Below are positions 8,390 to 17,221 of a stretch of 64,000 nucleotides of DNA, one piece after another. The position numbers and the translations under genes are program-made. The DNA is taken from contig NZ_FOTF01000004.1 of assembly GCF_900114485.1 (NCBI RefSeq), positions 175,681 to 239,680 of the forward strand, written 5' to 3'. This DNA comes from Loktanella salsilacus. GTDB taxonomy: Bacteria > Pseudomonadota > Alphaproteobacteria > Rhodobacterales > Rhodobacteraceae. Every line of letters starts with the position of its first letter. The stretch's first letter is position 1. The notes beneath the pieces were generated by a model. The model was not told the origin of the DNA. It made no database searches and saw only the letters and a program-made list of their open reading frames with translations.

Positions 8390-9730
8390 TCACTCGGCCG
8401 GGTTCACGATGGTTTTGGTCCCACCGGTCGGCGCGTAGTGCGCATTAAAGTCGTCTTCGATCGTGGCTGGCGGCGTCAGCGGCTTTTCCATCACGCCAAG
8501 CAGCGGCAGGATCACCAAGAAGTAGGCGAACCAGTAGGTCGCAGCGATCAGCGAAATCCAGTCGTAGGGGAATTCCGCAGGCTGTGCGCCAACCCAAGCC
8601 AGCACGACAAAGTCGACGACCAGCAGGGCAAAGTACCACTTGAACGTTGGGCGGAAGCGGCCCGAACGCACCGACGAGGTGTCCAGCCAAGGTGCCAGCG
8701 CCATGACAGCGATTGCACCGAACATGGCCAGCACACCAAAGAATTTGGCGTCGACGATGCCGAAGGTGACCCAGTTGACCAACTGCACAACCCAAACGTC
8801 AGCGGTAAAGGCCCGCAGGATCGCGTAGAATGGCAGGAAGTACCATTCGGGGACGATGTGCGACGGTGTCGCCAGCGGGTTTGCCGGGATGTAGTTGTCC
8901 GGGTGGCCCAAGTAGTTCGGCATGAAGCCAACGATTGCCATGAAGACGGCCAGGATGATCGCGAGTGCGAACAGGTCCTTGATCACGAAGTAGGGCCAGA
9001 AGGGCAGCGTGTCTTTGGCTGCATCTTCTTTCGACGTGCGGCGAACCTCAACACCCGTTGGGTTGTTGTTGCCTGTCGTGTGGAATGCCCAGATGTGAAC
9101 GATCGTCAGGCCCAGCAGGATGAAGGGCATCAGATAGTGCAAAGAGAAGAAGCGGTTCAGCGCGGGCTGACCGACGGCACCTGCACCAAGAAGCCATGTC
9201 TGGATCGATTCGCCGATGAACGGGATCGCGCCAAACAGACCGGTGATGACGGCAGTACCGTGGAACGACATTTGGCCCCAAGGCAAAACGTAGCCCATAA
9301 AGGCGGTGCCCATCATCAGCAGATACATCAGCATGCCGATGATCCACGTGACTTCACGAGGTGCCTTGTAGGAGCCGTAGTAGAGGCCGCGGAAGATGTG
9401 CAGATAAACAGCAACGAAGAACAGCGATGCACCGTTGGAGTGGAAATAGCGGATCATGTGACCGCCATTCACGTCGCGCATGATGTGTTCGACTGATGCA
9501 AAGGCCAGATCAACGTGCGGGGTGTAGTGCATAACCAGCACAACACCGGTCGCAATCTGCAGGATCAGTGTGAAGGCCAGGACAATGCCCCAGATCCACA
9601 TCCAGTTCAGGTTCTTCGGCGTTGGGATGAACAGCGCGTCGTGGATCAGGCCGACGATCGGCAGCCGATTGTTGAGCCACTTTTCACCGCCGGACTTCGG
9701 TTCGTAGTGGTCGTGGGGAATACCAGCCAT
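8390..9730 (-). CDS. petB: Ubiquinol-cytochrome c reductase, cytochrome b
   Basis: A 446-residue membrane subunit holding hemes bL and bH and both quinone sites. The four heme ligands are visible as two His pairs 14 residues apart. One pair is in [12 protein letters not shown]...YLHIFRG and the other in LHYLMPF...IVHIWAFH. The Qo-site motif PEWY is in [18 protein letters not shown]. Eight membrane helices are expected. Length is typical for the alphaproteobacterial form, longer than mitochondrial cytochrome b because of N- and C-terminal additions. It lies between petA and petC with short spacers, as a classical petABC operon. Confidence 0.97.
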   Translation of the reverse strand: MAGIPHDHYEPKSGGEKWLNNRLPIVGLIHDALFIPTPKNLNWMWIWGIVLAFTLILQIATGVVLVMHYTPHVDLAFASVEHIMRDVNGGHMIRYFHSNGASLFFVAVYLHIFRGLYYGSYKAPREVTWIIGMLMYLLMMGTAFMGYVLPWGQMSFHGTAVITGLFGAIPFIGESIQTWLLGAGAVGQPALNRFFSLHYLMPFILLGLTIVHIWAFHTTGNNNPTGVEVRRTSKEDAAKDTLPFWPYFVIKDLFALAIILAVFMAIVGFMPNYLGHPDNYIPANPLATPSHIVPEWYFLPFYAILRAFTADVWVVQLVNWVTFGIVDAKFFGVLAMFGAIAVMALAPWLDTSSVRSGRFRPTFKWYFALLVVDFVVLAWVGAQPAEFPYDWISLIAATYWFAYFLVILPLLGVMEKPLTPPATIEDDFNAHYAPTGGTKTIVNPAE

Positions 9731-9742
9731 GGGTGTCTCTCC

Positions 9743-10324
9743 TTAACCGAGTTGAATGGTGGTGGCGTCAACGAAAGACGCGACGGGAACGGGCAGGTTG
9801 CGTGGCGCAGGTCCTTTGCGGATGCGGCCAGCGGTGTCGTAGTGCGAACCATGGCACGGGCAGAACCAGCCGCCAAAGTCGCCCTGTTCGCCCAGCGGCA
9901 CGCAGCCAAGGTGCGTACATACGCCCATCTGCACGAGCCATGCGCCGGGTGCCACTTCGGACCCTTCAGGGGTCGGCAAAGCGCGGTTTGCGTCGGTGGC
10001 TTCGCTGCCTGCGGGCAGGTTTGCGTTTTCAGCGCCCTGATCGGGCAGGTCTGTCACTGCGACGGCTTGCGACGCCTCAATTTCTGCCGGGGTGCGGTAG
10101 CGGATGAACACGGGCTTGCCCTGCCACAGCACGGTCAATTGGGTGCCTTCGGCGATGCCGCTCACGTCGACGCGGATCGAGGCAAGCGCCTGCACGTCGG
10201 CCGAGGGGTTCATCTGGTTGACCAGCGGCCATACGGCAGCGCCGCCGATCACGACGGCAGCACCGGCGGTCGCATAGTAAAGGAAATCGCGGCGTGTGCC
10301 CTGATGTTCGTCTGCATGTGACAA
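9743..10324 (-). CDS. petA: Ubiquinol-cytochrome c reductase, Rieske iron-sulfur subunit
   Basis: A 193-residue protein anchored by an N-terminal helix preceded by the twin-arginine motif RRDFLYY, so it is probably Tat-exported with its cluster. The [2Fe-2S] ligands lie in CTHLGC and CPCHGSHYD, each with one Cys and one His ligand plus the disulfide pair. The start is the TTG at 10324 ([13 protein letters not shown]), because this matches the family N-terminus and GGAGAC lies about ten bases upstream. No ATG is available there; the reading frame stays open to 10381. It is the first gene of petABC and its 5' region is shared with the divergent barrel gene. Confidence 0.94.
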   Translation of the reverse strand: MSHADEHQGTRRDFLYYATAGAAVVIGGAAVWPLVNQMNPSADVQALASIRVDVSGIAEGTQLTVLWQGKPVFIRYRTPAEIEASQAVAVTDLPDQGAENANLPAGSEATDANRALPTPEGSEVAPGAWLVQMGVCTHLGCVPLGEQGDFGGWFCPCHGSHYDTAGRIRKGPAPRNLPVPVASFVDATTIQLG

Positions 10325-10630
10325 AGGGATGTCTCCGGTTAAGTTGGGCGCGCCGCGTGGCGGGCCTGCGAATAACAGCAAGGGCGGCTAATCATGCCAC
10401 CCTCTATCAGGCGTTGTTTAGCCGCCATGCCCGCGCCAGTCCAGCGGACATTCCGGCGCAGGGCAGGCAAATGCGGCATGAAAGACGCATTTTTGGCACG
10501 TAATGCGCCCCGGTCTGCGCGTGCCGGTCACGCGATTCTGTTTAATATTACGCAAACGAGGCCTTGAGCGGCAAAGGGCGGAGCCCTAAGTTACAAAGAT
10601 ATTATGACTGTATAACCGAAAGAACGCCCT

Positions 10631-11278
10631 ATGCTGCGTACTGCTGTCCTGACCGGAGCCCTTGCCATCCTATTGCCGGCGGCCGCTAGCGCGGAAGTCG
10701 AGCTGAGTTTTTATGGCGGCATTCAAAGTGCGCCGCATTCTGATGTTTTCACATCTGGTGCTGATGGTTACCCATCCAATACGCGGGTCAAGTGGGAGGG
10801 TAAATCCTTCGACGCCCCGCCTTACTATGGTATCCGCGCGACGTATTGGGCGTCTGAAACCTTTGGTTACGGCCTCGATTTCACGCATACCAAAGTTTAT
10901 TCCGACGACGAATCACGCGAAGGCACCCCTTATGAGGTGCTGGAATTCACGGATGGTCTGAACACGCTGACAGCCAACGCCTATCGCCGGTTCCAGCCGA
11001 TGCGTGGCTTTACGCCCTACGTTGGTGCCGGTGTCGGTCTGGCTATTCCGCATGTCGAAGTGTCGAACGGCGCAACCTCGACCGCTGAATATCAGATCAC
11101 GGGTCCGGCAGCGACGGTGCTGGCCGGTGCAAGCTATGACATCAACGACCGTATGTCGGTGTTTGGTGAATACAAATTCACCTATTCCCAGAACGAAGCC
11201 GATCTGGACGGCGGCGGCACGCTAAGCACCGACATCATCACGAATGCGCTGAATGTCGGTGTTAGCTTTAGCTTTTAA
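10631..11278 (+). CDS. Outer-membrane beta-barrel protein, lipid A oxidase-like
   Basis: A 215-residue protein with a clear signal peptide (cleavage likely after AAASA, residue 21). The mature part has alternating beta-strands and ends in VSFSF, a typical aromatic C-terminus recognised by the BAM complex. Features such as ELSFYGG near the start, YYGIRATYW, RRFQP and DINDRMSVFGEYKFTYS resemble small barrels annotated as lipid A oxidase-like (LpxQ group) in alphaproteobacteria. That label is from memory of the family and is less secure than the barrel call. It stands alone between petA (divergent) and the GST gene (convergent). Confidence 0.8.
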   Translation: MLRTAVLTGALAILLPAAASAEVELSFYGGIQSAPHSDVFTSGADGYPSNTRVKWEGKSFDAPPYYGIRATYWASETFGYGLDFTHTKVYSDDESREGTPYEVLEFTDGLNTLTANAYRRFQPMRGFTPYVGAGVGLAIPHVEVSNGATSTAEYQITGPAATVLAGASYDINDRMSVFGEYKFTYSQNEADLDGGGTLSTDIITNALNVGVSFSF

Positions 11279-11281
11279 GAC

Positions 11282-11887
11282 CTAGGCGGGAACGACAGTC
11301 GCCTGCATCGAATCGCGTTGCATGAATGTTTTATGCCACGCGGCTAGATCGTCGTTCCCGCTGCGCCAACCGCGCGCATCATGGCGCAGGTCCAGATAGG
11401 ACAGCGCGCAGGCGACCCCAATTTGCCCCATATCAAGCGGACCATTCAGGTGTGACATCCAGCGATCATCGATGGATGCGACCGCGCGGCTGACCTTCGC
11501 CCACTGGGCGTCCATCCACTCTGGCATCTGGCGATCTTCGGGACGCATCCGCGCCTCGTAGGTGATGGCAAGGGCGGCTTCCATAATCCCATCAGCGGTC
11601 GCCTCGAGCGTTAGAACCTCCCACAGGCGGGCGCTTGGGTAGAAAGCCGTGCCGGCATGATCATCCAGAAAGCGGGTAATGACGCGGCTGTCATAAATCG
11701 CGGGGGCATGTTCGCGCAAAAGCGCGGGGATTTTACCAAGCGGATTGGCGGCGGCAACGTCTTGGGCGGTGTCAAACGGGGATGTGGTGACATTCACCTC
11801 GGCCACGGTGTCCATCAGCTGCGCCTCGCGCAGTAAGACACGGCATTTGCGGGCGAAAGGCGAGGCGGGGGACATCAACAGTTTCAT
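11282..11887 (-). CDS. Glutathione S-transferase family protein
   Basis: A 201-residue cytosolic protein. The N-terminal thioredoxin-like domain begins MKLLMSPASPFARKCRVLL, with Ser/Cys positions usual for bacterial GSTs, and contains NPLGKIPAL with the cis-Pro of the glutathione site. Residues 85-200 fit the all-alpha GST C-terminal domain. Substrate unknown; this group is mostly described as detoxification or disulfide chemistry. ATG 11887 is chosen because AAAGGAG stands about eight bases upstream, while the longer frame to 11920 has no support. The stop is only three bases from the barrel gene's stop, so the two genes converge with no spacer. Confidence 0.88.
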   Translation of the reverse strand: MKLLMSPASPFARKCRVLLREAQLMDTVAEVNVTTSPFDTAQDVAAANPLGKIPALLREHAPAIYDSRVITRFLDDHAGTAFYPSARLWEVLTLEATADGIMEAALAITYEARMRPEDRQMPEWMDAQWAKVSRAVASIDDRWMSHLNGPLDMGQIGVACALSYLDLRHDARGWRSGNDDLAAWHKTFMQRDSMQATVVPA

Positions 11888-11951
11888 GGCGAGCGCTCCT
11901 TTGAGGTTGGAGCGAGCCAATCATAGGCCATGCGATCTGGCAAGCGGCGGA

Positions 11952-12011
11952 GGGGGCGCTGCCCCCGCTGCCCCGTTGAGCAGCCCCCCGGAGTATTTTT
12001 GGCCAGGTGAA
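11952..12011 (-). repeat. Dispersed 3'-of-gene element, copy 1
   Basis: On the minus strand, six bases after the mtaB stop, comes a block reading TTCACCTGGCC then AAAAATACTCCG (12011 back to 11989), followed by C/G-rich sequence and a 6-bp stem GGGGGC/GCCCCC (11952-11966). A closely similar block follows ybaB at 14981-15004. Its position right after a stop codon, in the same orientation both times, argues for a 3'-end or transcript-stability element. Function is not established. Confidence 0.6.
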
Positions 12012-12016
12012 GCCTG

Positions 12017-13273
12017 TCAGGCGCGCAGCAGAGCCCCTTCTGCAGCTTTAATCGTCGCCGTGACGATATGGCTTTCGGGTTGGTCTGTGTCGAAATGAAC
12101 TTCGGCGAATTGGGCGGTGCGGCCCATGCGGGGCGATTCCATCAAGATATGATGGGTCTGGCCGATCTGCGCGGTCAGGTGGGCCTGAACGGCGGCGTCA
12201 CCGGCTGCGCGCAGGCGGGCGGCGCGGTCCTTGATCGCAGGGCCACGGACTTGGGGCATACGCGCGGCAGGGGTGCCGGGGCGCGGCGAGTAGGGGAAGA
12301 CGTGCAGCCACGTCAGGTGGCAGTCCTTTACGAGCGCGAGCGAGTTCGCGAAGCTTTCCTCAGTTTCTGTGGGAAAGCCTGCGATAATGTCGGCACCGAA
12401 GGTCATGTCAGGACGCAGTTTGCGCGCCTCTTCGGCGAAAGCGATGGCATCGTCGCGGGAATGGCGGCGCTTCATCCGTTTCAGGATCAGGTTGTCACCG
12501 TGCTGCAGGGACAGGTGCAGATGCGGCATCAGGCGCGGCTCTGTCGCGATGGCCTGCATCAGGGCGGGGTCGACTTCGATCGAATCGATCGAGGAGATTC
12601 GTAGGCGGGGCAGGTCTGGGATCAGCTTCAAGATGCGTAGGACCAGATCGCCAAGGCGCGGTGTCGCGGGCAGGTCGGCACCCCACGATGTAAGGTCAAC
12701 GCCAGTCAGCACGATCTCGGCAAAGCCGCGATTCACGAGTCGTTTGATTTGGTCCACCACCACGCCAGCAGGGACAGAGCGAGAATTGCCGCGGCCGAAG
12801 GGGATGATGCAAAACGTGCAACGATGATCGCAACCGTTCTGGACCTGAACATAGGCACGAGAGCGGGTGCCAAAGCCGTCGATCAGGTGGCCTGCGGTTT
12901 CGGTGACCGACATGATGTCGTCGACCTGCACAGGCTCTGTTGTGCCGGTGAAGTCGGGTGCCATCGCAGCCCAGGTTTCGGGATTCATCTTTTCGGTGTT
13001 GCCGATGACCATGTCGACCTCTTCCATCGCGGAAAAGGTGGCCGGTTCGGTCTGGGCGGCGCAGCCGGTGACGATCAGGCGGGCGTCCGGGTGCGCGCGG
13101 CGCAGCTTGCGGATGTCCTGGCGAGCCTTGCGCACGGCCTCTGCTGTGACGGCGCAGGTGTTGACAACGATGGCGTTCTGCACGCCTGCAGCCTCGGCCA
13201 GCTCGGTCATGGCGGCGGTTTCATAGGCGTTCAGGCGACACCCGTGGTTGGAAAAGATCGGTGCGTTAGACAT
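12017..13273 (-). CDS. mtaB: tRNA t6A37 methylthiotransferase
   Basis: A 418-residue radical-SAM methylthiotransferase that converts N6-threonylcarbamoyladenosine at tRNA position 37 to its 2-methylthio form. The N-terminal UPF0004 domain supplies the second [4Fe-4S] site (Cys in [14 protein letters not shown] and TGCAAQ). The radical-SAM motif is [15 protein letters not shown]. Cluster coordination and length match MtaB rather than MiaB or RimO, judged by the N-terminal HGCRLN signature. Unlike many MtaB proteins, the C-terminal TRAM domain looks short. The start at 13273 overlaps the end of dapF by eight bases, implying translational coupling. Confidence 0.93.
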   Translation of the reverse strand: MSNAPIFSNHGCRLNAYETAAMTELAEAAGVQNAIVVNTCAVTAEAVRKARQDIRKLRRAHPDARLIVTGCAAQTEPATFSAMEEVDMVIGNTEKMNPETWAAMAPDFTGTTEPVQVDDIMSVTETAGHLIDGFGTRSRAYVQVQNGCDHRCTFCIIPFGRGNSRSVPAGVVVDQIKRLVNRGFAEIVLTGVDLTSWGADLPATPRLGDLVLRILKLIPDLPRLRISSIDSIEVDPALMQAIATEPRLMPHLHLSLQHGDNLILKRMKRRHSRDDAIAFAEEARKLRPDMTFGADIIAGFPTETEESFANSLALVKDCHLTWLHVFPYSPRPGTPAARMPQVRGPAIKDRAARLRAAGDAAVQAHLTAQIGQTHHILMESPRMGRTAQFAEVHFDTDQPESHIVTATIKAAEGALLRA

Positions 13274-14075
13274 GCCAGACACCGTCGAACACATGGGCGG
13301 TGGGGCCGGTCATCCAGACGCCATCATCGCGCCAATCGATGTGCAGCGTGCCGCCATCCAGATCAATGCGCACAGCGCGCCCTGTCAGGCCCCGGCGGGC
13401 CGCAGCGACAGCGGTTGCGCAAGAAGAGGAGCCCGAGGCAAGGGTGACGCCGGCGCCGCGTTCCCAAACGCGCATGCGCAGGTGATCAGTGCCAATGACT
13501 TGCACGAACTGTACGTTAGTGCGTTCGGGGAAAAGTGGGTGATGTTCCATCGCGCTGCCGCGTGCGGCCAGATCAACGGCGGCGACGTCGTCCACGAAAA
13601 AGGTGCAGTGCGGGTTGCCCATGCCGGTGGCCGTGGGCGCGCCGTCGATGGGGAGCGATAGCGTGTCCATTGCAGAGGCGAGGGGCACATCGGCCCAGTC
13701 CAGCAGCGGGGCCCCCATGTTGACGGACGTCAGGCCGTTCCCGGCATCGCGCGCCTGCAATGTGCCGCGGTCAGTTGTCATGGTCAGCGTGTCGGTGCCG
13801 CGGTTCGCCATTTCCCAAGCCGCAATGCAGCGGGTCGCGTTGCCGCAGGCGGCAGATTTGGAACCGTCGCTGTTCCAGAACGTCAGATGCAGATCGCCTG
13901 CCCGGCTATTGGTTATCTCGGCCAGTTGGTCAAACCCGACGCCGCGGTGGCGGTCAGCCATCGCGACCGCAAGGGTGCTGGTCACGCGCGGACCGGTCCG
14001 TGCGTCGATGACAACAAAGTCGTTGCCGAGGCCGTGCATTTTCATGAACGGAATGGGGGAAGTTTTGTTCTGCAT
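13266..14075 (-). CDS. dapF: Diaminopimelate epimerase
   Basis: Converts LL- to meso-diaminopimelate for lysine and peptidoglycan synthesis, without cofactor. The 269-residue protein has the two pseudo-symmetric domains of the family. The two catalytic cysteines are both present, in AACGNATRC in the first half and in [12 protein letters not shown] in the second. The start is placed at ATG 14075 ([20 protein letters not shown]), since the family begins just before this motif. A frame extending to 14123 would add 16 residues that do not resemble DapF. The gene is upstream of and overlaps mtaB; tRNA-Lys lies behind its start on the other strand. Confidence 0.95.
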   Translation of the reverse strand: MQNKTSPIPFMKMHGLGNDFVVIDARTGPRVTSTLAVAMADRHRGVGFDQLAEITNSRAGDLHLTFWNSDGSKSAACGNATRCIAAWEMANRGTDTLTMTTDRGTLQARDAGNGLTSVNMGAPLLDWADVPLASAMDTLSLPIDGAPTATGMGNPHCTFFVDDVAAVDLAARGSAMEHHPLFPERTNVQFVQVIGTDHLRMRVWERGAGVTLASGSSSCATAVAAARRGLTGRAVRIDLDGGTLHIDWRDDGVWMTGPTAHVFDGVWHV

Positions 14076-14173
14076 GACGGGCCTATACGCGCCGCGCGAA
14101 ACTTTATCCAGAGGAGGTGACATTTCGGGGTTGACCCCATCTGGCCCACAGCCTAATTCCCCCCTCGTGGCAT

Positions 14174-14249
14174 GGGCCGGTAGCTCAGTTGGTAGAGCAA
14201 CTGACTTTTAATCAGTAGGTCTCGGGTTCGGATCCCGACCGGCTCACCA
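14174..14249 (+). tRNA. tRNA-Lys (anticodon UUU)
   Basis: A full 76-base cloverleaf with CCA encoded. The acceptor stem GGGCCGG pairs with CCGGCTC, including one G-U pair. The D arm is GCTC/GAGC. The anticodon stem ACTGA/TCAGT holds the loop CTTTTAA (anticodon TTT). The T arm TCGGG/CCCGA holds TTCGGAT. Discriminator A. It reads both AAA and AAG lysine codons by wobble. Confidence 0.98.
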
Positions 14250-14358
14250 CACACTCTTACCTTCAGATATGATGATACAGAGTGTGCGGTGACATGCCAC
14301 CGGGCGCGGTTGCGCTATTCTTTGTAAGCATTGTGAATAGTTTAGCTGTTACCCAGCT

Positions 14359-14952
14359 TTATAAGGCCCGTCTGGCGCGCAAAGCGGCTGTAATGGTGCC
14401 GTCGTCCAGATAATCCAACTCTCCACCCACAGGGACGCCCTGCGCGAGCGAGGTCACTGTCACGCCTGTCAGTTGGTCGGCAATGTAGTGGGCAGTGGTG
14501 TGGCCGTCGATTGTTGCGCCGAGCGCTAGAATCACTTCGGTCACATTTTCAGAAGTGACGCGGTCCAAGAGCCGGGGGATTCGCAAATCTTCGGGGCCAA
14601 CCGCATCCAGTGCAGAAAGAGTACCGCCCAGAACGTGATAGCGTCCTTTGAATTGCTGGCTGCGTTCCATCGCCCAGAGGTCTGCCACATCTTCGACAAC
14701 GCAAATTTCGCCATTCGCGCGTCGGTCGTCGTTGCAGATATTGCAGATGTCACCTGCGGCGATGTTGCCGCAGTTCAGGCATTCACGCACATTCGCGCCG
14801 ACGCGCTGCATAGCGTCAGCAAGCGGCACCAATAGTTGGCCGCGTTTTTTGATCAAATGTAGCACGGCACGGCGGGCAGAGCGCGGGCCGAGGCCCGGCA
14901 GCTTTGCCATCAGTGCGATAAGGTCTGTCAGGTCATCCGTGCCATCAACCAT
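14359..14952 (-). CDS. recR: Recombination mediator protein RecR
   Basis: A 197-residue protein that loads RecA onto gapped DNA together with RecF/RecO. In order: an N-terminal helix-hairpin-helix ([20 protein letters not shown], about 15-34), a four-cysteine zinc finger (CLNCGN...CNIC, about 58-73), and a Toprim domain with the acidic residues of [12 protein letters not shown]. The C-terminus ends in the [11 protein letters not shown] segment typical of RecR. It lies next to ybaB and dnaX on the same strand, the arrangement found in many bacteria. Confidence 0.96.
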   Translation of the reverse strand: MVDGTDDLTDLIALMAKLPGLGPRSARRAVLHLIKKRGQLLVPLADAMQRVGANVRECLNCGNIAAGDICNICNDDRRANGEICVVEDVADLWAMERSQQFKGRYHVLGGTLSALDAVGPEDLRIPRLLDRVTSENVTEVILALGATIDGHTTAHYIADQLTGVTVTSLAQGVPVGGELDYLDDGTITAALRARRAL

Positions 14953-14980
14953 CGCAAAGGATCGCCAAAGGCGCCTCCGG

Positions 14981-15004
14981 CGGGAGTTTATTTAGCCAGA
15001 TGAA
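14981..15004 (-). repeat. Dispersed 3'-of-gene element, copy 2
   Basis: On the minus strand, 14 bases after the ybaB stop, comes TTCATCTGGCT followed by AAATAAACTCCCG. It matches copy 1 (11989-12011) at most positions, with the same TTCAYCTGGC start and ACTCC end, and is also followed by a GC-rich segment (GCCGGAGGCGCC). See the finding on this element. Confidence 0.55.
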
Positions 15005-15018
15005 CAGGGGTCCGTTCC

Positions 15019-15363
15019 TCAAAAGGGCATCTTCATGCCGGGGGGCAGACCAAGGCTTTCGGCGATTTTGCCCATCTCATCCTGTGCACGCTCTGATGCT
15101 TTGGACTGCGCGTCCTTGATGGCGGCCAGAATCAGGTCTTCGACAACTTCTTTGTCGGCACCGTTAAAGATGCTGGGATCGATATCGAGGCCGGTCAGCT
15201 CGCCTTTGGCGGTTGCTGTGGCCTTGACCAAACCTGCGCCGGCTTCACCAGTCACGGTGATCGATTCCAGATCGTCCTGCATCTGCGCCATCTTGGCCTG
15301 CATGTCCTGCGCAGATTTCATCATCTTGGCCATGTCGCCAAGTCCGCCCAAACCTTTGAACAT
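15019..15363 (-). CDS. YbaB/EbfC family nucleoid-associated protein
   Basis: A 114-residue DNA-binding protein that works as a homodimer on the nucleoid. The N-terminal half is a long helix rich in Met, Lys and Gln (KMMKSAQDMQAKMAQMQDDLE), the central strands include VTGEAGAGLVKATATAKGEL, and the C-terminus is a helix plus a PGMKMPF tail, all as in EbfC. It lies between recR and dnaX on the same strand. In many bacteria the gene is co-transcribed with dnaX and recR, and the spacing here (66 bases to each neighbour) allows that. Confidence 0.94.
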   Translation of the reverse strand: MFKGLGGLGDMAKMMKSAQDMQAKMAQMQDDLESITVTGEAGAGLVKATATAKGELTGLDIDPSIFNGADKEVVEDLILAAIKDAQSKASERAQDEMGKIAESLGLPPGMKMPF

Positions 15364-15429
15364 TGTGCTGTCTCCGTCGTCGTGAATATTTTTACTCAGG
15401 TATGTGCCCTGCGAGGCGGAACAAGGGGC

Positions 15430-17190
15430 TTAGCCATCCTCGAATGGATCCCATTCGTCTTCGACCTCTGCCAAGGCGTCGGTTTGCGCCTCTTGGGCGC
15501 GGTCGGCTTCGGTACGGATGTCGGTGATGCGGGCCTTGGGAAAGGTCAGCAGCACGGCCTGCACCAGCGGGTGGGCGGTGGCCTGTAGTTGTAGTGCTGT
15601 GGCGGCCGCGTCGCGGACCTCGGCAATTGTGGCCTCGCCTTCATCATTACTGATAATCACAGCCCAGCGGTTGCCTGTCCAAGCTTGCAATCGCGCGCCA
15701 AGACGCTGGGTCAAATCGCCAGCAGCATCGCCTGTCGGATGCACTTCGATCCGACCGGGTTGATAGCTGACAAGGCGCAGGCCGGTTTCGACCTCGACCA
15801 GTAATTTCACGTCGCGGTGGGCGCGGATCAGGTTCACCACATCCTCGAACCTAGCGTAGTGCTGCAAGGCCTCTGTCGCCAGTTGTGGCGCGGCAGAAGC
15901 AGAGGGACCGGATGGGCCGCTGTGCGTCGGCGTATGGGTCTGAGAGATCGCTTGCGCCGCGCCGCCTGCGGGGGCCATGCGCGCACCGCTGCCACCGCCA
16001 CCGCCACCGCCGGAGGGGGGAGGCGGGGTTGCGTCCTTGAGCTTGCGCACGAGTTCGTCCGGGGTGGGCAGGTCGGCGACGTGGGTCAGGCGAATCACGG
16101 CCATTTCGGCGGCCATCATCGCGTTGGGGGATGCGGCGACTTCTTCGAGCGATTTGAGCAGCATCTGCCATTGCCGCGACAGCACGCGCATCGGGACGGC
16201 CTGCGCCATGGCAAGGCCGCGCGTGCGTTCGTCCGGGCCGATCGTGGGATCGTCCGCAGCGTCGGGCGTGATCTTGATGACGCTGACCCAGTGGGTGACT
16301 TCGGCCAGATCGCGCAGGATCGCCATGGGGTCGGCGCCGTCGGCATATTGCGTCGACAGCTCGTTCAGGGCCTCAGCCGCGTCGCCGCGCAGGATCATGT
16401 CGAACAGGTCCAGCACCCGGCCGCGATCGGCAAGGCCCAGCATGGAACGCACTTGATCAGCGGTGGTTTCGCCAGCGCCGTGGCTGATCGCCTGATCCAG
16501 AAGCGAAGTCGCGTCGCGGGCAGAGCCTTCGGCAGCGCGGGTGATCAATGCGAGGGCGTCTTCGCTGATCTCGGCTGTTTCTGACTTGGCGATCTTTTGC
16601 AGCAGGCCAATCATCACTTCAGGTTCGATCCGGCGTAGATCGAAACGCTGGCAGCGCGACAGGACAGTGACGGGGACTTGGCGAATCTCGGTCGTGGCAA
16701 AGATGAACTTTACATGCGCTGGTGGTTCTTCCAGCGTTTTCAGGAGCGCGTTAAAGGCGCTTTTGGACAGCATGTGAACTTCGTCGATGATGAAGATCTT
16801 GAACCGCGCGGATACGGCACGATAGCTGACGGTTTCAATGATCGCGTCGCGGATGTTCTGCACGCCAGTATTTGAAGCAGCGTCCATTTCCATGACGTCG
16901 ACGTGGCGCCCTTCCATGATGGCGACGCAATGTTCGCATTTGCCGCAAGGGTCCGTCGTGGGGCCGCCGTTGCCGTCCGGCCCGATGCAGTTCATGCCCT
17001 TGGCGATGATCCGGGCCGTCGTGGTTTTGCCGGTGCCGCGAATACCCGTCATGATAAAGGCCTGCGCAATCCGGTCGGCGGCAAAGGCATTTTTCAGCGT
17101 GCGGACCATCGCGTCCTGACCAACAAGGTCAGCAAATGTCTCTGGCCGGTATTTGCGGGCGAGGACCTGATAGGCGGGTTTGTCGGACAT
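15430..17190 (-). CDS. dnaX: DNA polymerase III subunit gamma/tau
   Basis: A 586-residue clamp-loader ATPase. Walker A GTGKTTTAR lies in GIRGTGKTTTARIIAKG and Walker B in FIIDEVHMLS. Between them a zinc module (CGKCEHC) is followed by the MDAASNTGVQNIRD stretch, and the SRC box reads LSRCQRF. A proline/glycine linker (PPPPSGGGGGGG) then leads to a C-terminal tau-like domain that would contact DnaE and DnaB. The start is ATG 17190 (MSDKPAYQVLARKYRP), which fits the family; the frame is open to 17283 but the added residues are low-complexity basic sequence. I did not find a clear frameshift site for a separate gamma product. Confidence 0.95.
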   Translation of the reverse strand: MSDKPAYQVLARKYRPETFADLVGQDAMVRTLKNAFAADRIAQAFIMTGIRGTGKTTTARIIAKGMNCIGPDGNGGPTTDPCGKCEHCVAIMEGRHVDVMEMDAASNTGVQNIRDAIIETVSYRAVSARFKIFIIDEVHMLSKSAFNALLKTLEEPPAHVKFIFATTEIRQVPVTVLSRCQRFDLRRIEPEVMIGLLQKIAKSETAEISEDALALITRAAEGSARDATSLLDQAISHGAGETTADQVRSMLGLADRGRVLDLFDMILRGDAAEALNELSTQYADGADPMAILRDLAEVTHWVSVIKITPDAADDPTIGPDERTRGLAMAQAVPMRVLSRQWQMLLKSLEEVAASPNAMMAAEMAVIRLTHVADLPTPDELVRKLKDATPPPPSGGGGGGGSGARMAPAGGAAQAISQTHTPTHSGPSGPSASAAPQLATEALQHYARFEDVVNLIRAHRDVKLLVEVETGLRLVSYQPGRIEVHPTGDAAGDLTQRLGARLQAWTGNRWAVIISNDEGEATIAEVRDAAATALQLQATAHPLVQAVLLTFPKARITDIRTEADRAQEAQTDALAEVEDEWDPFEDG

Positions 17191-17221
17191 GGGCGCTTTC
17201 TGCTTGCGGGTCGCGGGCAAT

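Noticed and set aside
7497..9496. Long plus-strand frames opposite petC and petB (313 and 352 residues)
   Set aside because: They mirror certain genes; the translated sequence has no family features and no ribosome site.
14250..14286. Inverted repeat CACACTCT/AGAGTGTG after tRNA-Lys
   Set aside because: The 8-bp stem has a 21-base loop and no T-tract; it is too weak to call a terminator.
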